Source of the DNA: Clostridiales bacterium
GTDB lineage: Bacteria; Bacillota; Clostridia; Christensenellales; Aristaeellaceae
Assembly (NCBI GenBank): GCA_012837965.1
Contig: DUQF01000033.1
Span: 1-63,768, forward strand
Direction: 5' to 3'
DNA: 63,768 nt
Part shown: positions 59,349 to 63,768 of the stretch, in pieces
How positions within the stretch are numbered: the stretch's first letter is position 1
Layout: each line of letters starts with the position of its first letter
Notes under the pieces: generated by a model
What the model saw: only the letters and a program-made list of their open reading frames with translations
Databases searched by the model: none
Told to the model about the DNA's origin: nothing
Made by a program: the position numbers and the translations under genes

Positions 59349-61174
59349 AACGTAACGAGTATAAAGTAGGCGACCTGAAGGGACAGCGAACTCCACGCGG
59401 CAGGGGCATGCGAGGGCCTGTCGAAAAGAGTAAAGACTTTAAGGGCACCTGGAAGCGACTGCTTCGATACTTAGGCGCTCACCGTTACCTGCTGTTCGGT
59501 TCTTTATTTGCCAGCATCATAGCAAGCGTCTTGAGCCTTGCAAGTCCCAAACTCATTTCACAAATAGCCGACCATATTTTGTTGGGTATCGAAGCTGCGA
59601 TGAACATGGGCGCCATCAAACAAATTGCTTTAAGCCTTGTGTTTATTTACCTTGGGGTATGGCTGTTCAGCCTGGCCGAGGGCTGGCTTATGACGGCCGT
59701 TTCCCAGTTTATTACCCGCAAAATGCGCACCGAAATAAATGATAAGTTCAACCGCCTGCCCATGCAGTTTTTCTATGTTTCATCAACAGGCGATCTTTTA
59801 AGTCGGGTGGTGAACGACGTAGACACCGTGGGCCGCTCCATCGATATGGGCATTACCACCATAGGCTCAGCGGCGGCCAGCCTTGCGGGTTCCCTGTTTT
59901 TAATGATTGTAACCAACATTCCCTTAACCATTGCGGCAGTTGGTTGCGGGGGTCTGGGCATTTTTGCCGTCAGCCAAATTGTGAAGCGCTCGCAAAAGTA
60001 CTTTGTCGCTCAGCAGCGGGATTTAGGGTTGATCAACGGCCATATCGAGGAAATGTACGCAGGCCATATCGCCGTCAAGGCCAATGTGGCCGAAAAGGAA
60101 GCGACAGAAATTTTCGACAGACATAATACCGCCCTTGCCGCCTCGGCTTTCCGCGCTCAGTTTTTGTCGGGGTTAATGTTTCCCATCATGAACTTTGTGG
60201 GTAACTTGGGCTTTGTGGCGGTGGCCATCTTAGGTTCGGTGATGGCGCTCAAGGGCCATATCACCTTTGGCACGGTTATTGCCTTTACCATGTATGTGCG
60301 CCGGTTTACCCGCCCCTTAAACCAGGCCTCCAATGCCTTGCAAAGCCTGCAGCAGGCGGCGGCAGCGGCCGAAAGAATCTTTGAAACCATGGACGAAACC
60401 GAGATGGAAGATGAAAGCCACCTAAAAAAGCGGCTTAATGGACAGGCCGGCGAGGTGGTCTTTAGCGACGTGGACTTTACCTACCCCGATTCCGAGGAGC
60501 AGGTCATCATCGATTTTTCCGCCACCGCTGAGGCCGGAAAAAAGACGGCCATTGTGGGGCCGACCGGCGCCGGCAAAACCACCATCATCAGCCTGCTTGA
60601 ACGCTTTTACGATGCCGATTCGGGCGCTATCAGCATCAACGGGGTGGATATTCGCTCCGTTCCAAGGGAAGAAGTGCGCCGGGCCTTTTGCATGGTACTG
60701 CAGGACACTTGGCTGTTTGAAGGCACGGTCAGGGAGAACCTGCTGTTTGCCCGCCCCGACGCGGGCGATGAAATCATGGAAAGGGCCTGCAAGGCCGTGG
60801 GGCTTGACCACTTCATTCGCACCCTGCCCCAGGGCTATGATACGTATCTGAACGAACGGGTGAACCTAAGTGAAGGGCAAAGGCAGCAGATGACCATCGC
60901 CCGCGCTATGATTGCCGACCGTCCCATGCTGATTTTGGACGAAGCGACAAGCTCGGTAGATACAAGGACCGAACTTGACATTCAGCGGGCCATGGACGCC
61001 CTGATGCATGGCCGCACCAGCATTGTTATCGCTCACCGCCTCAGCACCATTAAAAACGCCGACCGCATTTTGGTCTTGCAGGACGGCGGCGTTATTGAAT
61101 CGGGCAACCATGAGGAGCTTATGGCAAAGGATGGTTTCTATGCCCGGCTTTACAACAGCCAGTTTGAAGAGTGA
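59345..61174 (+). CDS. ABC exporter half-transporter with consensus ATP site (subunit 2)
   Basis: A 609-residue exporter, with a basic N-terminal extension of about 40 residues before six transmembrane helices. The ATPase has Walker A GPTGAGKTT (about 404), signature LSEGQRQQ (about 508, Glu for the usual Gly), Walker B LILDEATSS with catalytic Glu, and switch IAHRLSTI with His. It complements subunit 1, so one of the two composite ATP sites hydrolyses. Likely a lipid, peptide or multidrug exporter. Coupled to subunit 1 and followed by a terminator. Confidence 0.91.
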   Translation: MKRNEYKVGDLKGQRTPRGRGMRGPVEKSKDFKGTWKRLLRYLGAHRYLLFGSLFASIIASVLSLASPKLISQIADHILLGIEAAMNMGAIKQIALSLVFIYLGVWLFSLAEGWLMTAVSQFITRKMRTEINDKFNRLPMQFFYVSSTGDLLSRVVNDVDTVGRSIDMGITTIGSAAASLAGSLFLMIVTNIPLTIAAVGCGGLGIFAVSQIVKRSQKYFVAQQRDLGLINGHIEEMYAGHIAVKANVAEKEATEIFDRHNTALAASAFRAQFLSGLMFPIMNFVGNLGFVAVAILGSVMALKGHITFGTVIAFTMYVRRFTRPLNQASNALQSLQQAAAAAERIFETMDETEMEDESHLKKRLNGQAGEVVFSDVDFTYPDSEEQVIIDFSATAEAGKKTAIVGPTGAGKTTIISLLERFYDADSGAISINGVDIRSVPREEVRRAFCMVLQDTWLFEGTVRENLLFARPDAGDEIMERACKAVGLDHFIRTLPQGYDTYLNERVNLSEGQRQQMTIARAMIADRPMLILDEATSSVDTRTELDIQRAMDALMHGRTSIVIAHRLSTIKNADRILVLQDGGVIESGNHEELMAKDGFYARLYNSQFEE

Positions 61175-61193
61175 TTTTAGATTTTACTTGTAT

Positions 61194-61220
61194 GGACTGC
61201 CTTCAATGCGGCGGTCCTTT
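61194..61220 (+). terminator. Rho-independent terminator after the exporter pair
   Basis: GGACTGCC (61194-61201) pairs with GGCGGTCC (61210-61217), eight base pairs with one U-G, followed by TTTTGCTTT. Confidence 0.7.
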
Positions 61221-61271
61221 TGCTTTGATGGAATGTGGGGAAAAGGATTGACGAAAAGATTTAATTAGGCG

Positions 61272-61300
61272 TTGACTTAATTAAAAAGACATGATACAAT
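61272..61300 (+). promoter_or_regulatory. predicted promoter of the ArsR-ABC operon
   Basis: TTGACT (61272-61277) and TACAAT (61295-61300) with a 17-base spacer, 40 bases before the start codon. Inverted TTAATTAG/CTTAATTAA half-sites (61261-61284) surround the -35 as a possible second operator. Confidence 0.6.
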
Positions 61301-61325
61301 CTAATTAGGTAAATAACTAATTAGA
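61300..61325. promoter_or_regulatory. inverted-repeat operator for the ArsR-type regulator
   Basis: TCTAATTAG (61300-61308) and CTAATTAGA (61317-61325) are a perfect 9-bp inverted repeat around eight bases. It begins at the last base of the -10 and covers the transcription start, the place expected for an autorepressor. Confidence 0.65.
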
Positions 61326-61339
61326 TTTTGGAGGAACTT

Positions 61340-61720
61340 ATGGATAAGACAACTGTACTGAAAGCCATTGCCGATGAAACCAGGATGAACATTTTGAAAT
61401 TGCTACTCAAACACAACTACTGCGTGCGCGCCCTGGCCAATGAATTGGGCCTAACGGAGGCCACCGTATCCCAGCACCTCAAAACGCTTAGAGAAGCGGG
61501 CCTGCTTGTCGGCGAAAAGCGGGGCTACTACATGCACTACGCTGTCCAGCGTGATGCACTGAATGCTTTGGCCACAGAAATTGAAACGCTCGCCGCTTTA
61601 TCGCCCGTACCCTGTAAGCCCAAGGAGCGTAACGACTGCCCCGCAACCGAAAAGCAGGGCTGCCCCAAGAAAGGCCAGTGCGATGAAGTAACCAAGGAGT
61701 TCTGCCACGGAACCGAGTAA
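61340..61720 (+). CDS. ArsR-family regulator with cysteine-rich tail
   Basis: A 126-residue winged-helix repressor. The HTH (residues 8-75: ALANELGLTEATVSQHLKTLREAGL, quoted in part) is standard ArsR/SmtB. The C-terminal 35 residues carry five cysteines (CKPKERNDC, GCPKKGQC, FC), possibly a metal or redox sensor. TTTGGAGG precedes the ATG at 61340. It is followed by an ABC exporter pair it probably represses, with its operator over its own start site. Confidence 0.86.
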   Translation: MDKTTVLKAIADETRMNILKLLLKHNYCVRALANELGLTEATVSQHLKTLREAGLLVGEKRGYYMHYAVQRDALNALATEIETLAALSPVPCKPKERNDCPATEKQGCPKKGQCDEVTKEFCHGTE

Positions 61721-61745
61721 AACAGGAAGAAACAAGTTAAAGCAA

Positions 61746-62702
61746 ATGGTTACTGTTACCAACCTCAAAAAGACTTACGGCAACTTTACTGCCGTAGACG
61801 GCATCTCTTTTGACGTTCAAAAAGGCGAAATCTTCGGTTTTTTAGGGCCGAACGGGGCGGGGAAAACGTCTACCATCAACATGATGATAGGCCTTGCCCG
61901 CCCCACCGCCGGGGAAATTACGATTAGCGGCATTGATGTTAGAAGGTATCCCAAAAAGGCCCAGGCCATTATGGGCATTGTGCCCGATGATAGCAACCTG
62001 TACAATGAAATGGACGGGTTTGATAACCTCTGTTTTTGCGCCGCTCTCTACGGGATGAAAAGGGAAGAAAGAGAATCCAAGGCGCAGCAGCTATTGGAGC
62101 GGTTCAGGTTAAAAGAAGCGGGCAAGCGACCCTTTAAGGCCTATTCTAAGGGGATGCGCCGCAAGCTGACCATTGCAGCGGCGCTCATCCACTCCCCGCA
62201 AATTCTTTTCTTGGATGAGCCGACAACAGGCATTGATGTGGAAAGCTCCCGACAAATCAGGGAAATGATTGTGGAGCTCAAGCGCCAAGGCGCTACCATT
62301 TTCCTCACCACCCATTACATTGAGGAAGCCGAGCGAATTTGTGACCGCATCGCTTTCATTAAAGAGGGAAAAATCGTCGCATCAGGCAGCCTTCCCGAAT
62401 TGATGCACAGCGTTTCCCACGGGTATGCCGTGCGCCTTGTAACCGACAAAAGCGCCCAAAGCTTGACTGGCGAGCTTCAAAACCGCTTTAAGGGGAGCAA
62501 GGTTACAATAGGGCAAGAACATTCGGTTGTCATTGCATCGTCCAAGCGCATTGTTCTGTTGCCCGTCATGGAATTTTTTCATGAAAAGGGCATTGAGGTT
62601 TACGAGGCAAAGGAACTGCGCCCATCCTTGGAGGATGTATTTGTCAAGCTGACGGGCATTGAATCCTCCGTGCTGAGAAAAGAAAAAGGAGGGAAACGAT
62701 GA
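61746..62702 (+). CDS. ABC transporter ATP-binding protein (DrrA-like)
   Basis: A 318-residue ATPase with Walker A GPNGAGKTS (about residues 35-43), a signature given as YSKGMRRKL (variant of LSGGQ), Walker B LFLDEPTTG and the switch TTHYIEEAERICD. A C-terminal extension of about 90 residues is typical of DrrA-type exporters for drugs or daunorubicin-like molecules. It is coupled to the permease by an ATGA overlap and sits 25 bases after the ArsR gene. Confidence 0.92.
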   Translation: MVTVTNLKKTYGNFTAVDGISFDVQKGEIFGFLGPNGAGKTSTINMMIGLARPTAGEITISGIDVRRYPKKAQAIMGIVPDDSNLYNEMDGFDNLCFCAALYGMKREERESKAQQLLERFRLKEAGKRPFKAYSKGMRRKLTIAAALIHSPQILFLDEPTTGIDVESSRQIREMIVELKRQGATIFLTTHYIEEAERICDRIAFIKEGKIVASGSLPELMHSVSHGYAVRLVTDKSAQSLTGELQNRFKGSKVTIGQEHSVVIASSKRIVLLPVMEFFHEKGIEVYEAKELRPSLEDVFVKLTGIESSVLRKEKGGKR

Positions 62703-63430
62703 AAAGCTGGATTGCGTTTTGGAATATTCTGAAAAAAGATATCAAGAACTACTATCTAAAGCCTCCCAACATCAGCCGGGGCATTATTTTTCCCCTTTCA
62801 TGGACGCTCATGCAGCTGATACGCTCCCCTGACAAAAATGTTTTGCAGCTGCTGCCCGGACTTATGGCCATGAGCGTTTTGTTTGGCACGACTTCCATGT
62901 TGGCCGTTACCATTACCTTTGAGCGCAGCGGCCGCTCCTTTGAGCGCCTGTTGCTGGCGCCCATTAGCCTGAATGTCATGGTGCTTGCCAAAATGGCGGG
63001 GACCGTGCTATTTGGTGTGTTCAACGCCTTTGTGCCGGTGGTTTTCGCAAGCTTTTTTATTGATTTAAGCTTTGCTCATTGGGCGGTCGTGTTGCCCGCA
63101 GTACTGATGATTGCCATTACCTCGGCGCTTATGGGGCTGCTGATTGCGGTATCGGCCGAGCAGGTGTTTGAAGCGCAGACCCTGTCAAACTTTTTCCGCT
63201 TCCCTATGTTGTTTCTTTGCGGATTGTTTGTGCCCATTGCGAGTTTGCCGGTCTTTTTGCGTCCCCTTTCCTACTTGCTACCGCTTACCTATGGGGTGGA
63301 CATCCTCAAGGGCGCAATTGTTGGTATGAACGCCTTTTCACCCGCGTTATCCTTTGGGGCGCTGGCTTTTTTTGCGGCGGGGTTGTTTTTCGTTTGCCGA
63401 CGCCAGATTAATCGCAGATGGATTTTGTAA
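62699..63430 (+). CDS. ABC-2 type transporter permease (DrrB-like)
   Basis: A 243-residue membrane protein with six hydrophobic segments and the ABC-2 features RSGRSFERLLLAPIS (residues 77-91) and LCGLFVPIASLPVFLRPLSYLLPLTYGVD, quoted in part, near 158-188. Together with the ATPase it forms a two-gene exporter. Overlaps the ATPase stop by four bases. After it there are 114 bases with no gene, then a transposase remnant. Confidence 0.9.
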   Translation: MKSWIAFWNILKKDIKNYYLKPPNISRGIIFPLSWTLMQLIRSPDKNVLQLLPGLMAMSVLFGTTSMLAVTITFERSGRSFERLLLAPISLNVMVLAKMAGTVLFGVFNAFVPVVFASFFIDLSFAHWAVVLPAVLMIAITSALMGLLIAVSAEQVFEAQTLSNFFRFPMLFLCGLFVPIASLPVFLRPLSYLLPLTYGVDILKGAIVGMNAFSPALSFGALAFFAAGLFFVCRRQINRRWIL

Positions 63431-63544
63431 TAGTATAAATATAGATGAGTCTTACCAAGATTCGTGATGGAGAAGACAAGATTCGCAATATGCACGGTGC
63501 TTCTACATCGCAGAGGGCGCGAAGCTTTTGTTTTTGTAGGTTTG

Positions 63545-63768
63545 TCAAACATCTTGGACATTGTGTTGTTTAATGAACTCGTTAGGTGAAAGATATCCAA
63601 GGGGTCTCATAGGCAGATGGTTGCTTCTTGTTTGCCAGGCGGCGAGCTGCCTGGCAAAATCGTCGAGGGAGTAGAAGGAATGGCGGCTGTAGAAACGCTT
63701 TTGATCTTCTCTGTGACTGCGTTCTACCTTGCCGTTGTGCCTGGGCGTGTAAGGACGAATCTGCTTTA
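63545..63768 (-). mobile_element. IS481-type transposase, C-terminal part (runs off the window)
   Basis: The minus strand encodes about 73 residues ending at the stop TGA (63547-63545): KQIRPYTPRHNGKVERSHRE, then an RFYSRHSFYSLDDFARQL region and MRPLGYLSPNEFI. PYTPRHNGKVERSHRE is the motif around the catalytic Glu of IS481/IS3-type DDE transposases, and the following region fits IS481 best. The 5' part lies beyond the window. No terminal inverted repeat was identified in 63431-63544. Confidence 0.8.

Noticed and set aside
1-63768. CRISPR arrays, rRNA genes, intact tRNA genes and phage modules
   Set aside because: I looked for regularly spaced repeats, rRNA motifs, complete cloverleaf-like patterns and structural phage genes and saw none.

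Overview
The window looks like chromosomal DNA from a low-to-mid-GC Firmicute of the class Clostridia, probably an uncultured gut-type lineage. Supporting signs are the mutS-mutL-miaA block next to miaB and ylbF, the TIGR03960/TIGR03936/RNase G trio, an AddB-type nuclease, PPK2, UppP, LplBC-type sugar permeases and consistent AGGAGG ribosome binding sites. I cannot place it below class. Both ends fall in transposase-like sequence (an IS3-type N-terminus at 1-72, an IS481-type C-terminus at 63545-63768), so the contig probably stops at repeats.

Left part (1-7.99 kb, + strand): a DIP1984-family gene lies between a strongly structured leader and a trailer with a tRNA-like T-arm. It is followed by a histidine phosphatase, poly-gamma-glutamate synthase genes pgsB-pgsC, two tandem AEC carriers, an AzlC/AzlD exporter pair, a CDF metal transporter and an anchored peptidoglycan-binding protein. 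A clear terminator closes the run.

8-19.7 kb: a glycan-use locus. On the - strand are two LplB/LplC-type permeases, a solute-binding protein, an AraC regulator, a GH2 beta-galactosidase and a GH65 phosphorylase. Divergent on the + strand are an EamA transporter and beta-phosphoglucomutase. Together they could import an oligosaccharide, trim it, phosphorolyse a glucobiose and send beta-glucose-1-phosphate into glycolysis.

20-41.9 kb (+ strand): housekeeping genes in tight, often overlapping order. These are yajC, an RNase PH-RdgB fusion, a YfcE-type phosphoesterase, a radical SAM protein and its partner, a short RNase G, miaB, ylbF, mutS, mutL, miaA, a PLP-dependent lyase, addB, ppk2, uppP and a MraY-like transferase. 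After them come an aminoglycoside phosphotransferase remnant with its catalytic core deleted, and a YhbD-bactofilin operon preceded by two palindromic operators.

42-48.2 kb: a molybdenum-enzyme locus, with a Tat-exported molybdopterin oxidoreductase and its four-cluster ferredoxin subunit (-), a PucR-type regulator (+), a polyferredoxin (-) and mobA (+).

48.2-57.4 kb (- strand): a nucleotidyltransferase, a flavin reductase, a HIT protein, a methyltransferase, and the run polA-coaE-lytic transglycosylase-peptide-binding protein. The HIT and methyltransferase genes are AT-richer and flanked by direct repeats, one of which is a duplicated 3' end of the binding-protein gene. A structured intergenic repeat occurs here and again inside the sugar operon.

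57.5-63.4 kb (+ strand): a heterodimeric ABC exporter pair, then an ArsR-type regulator with a cysteine-rich tail, preceded by an inverted-repeat operator and followed by a DrrA/DrrB-like ABC transporter.
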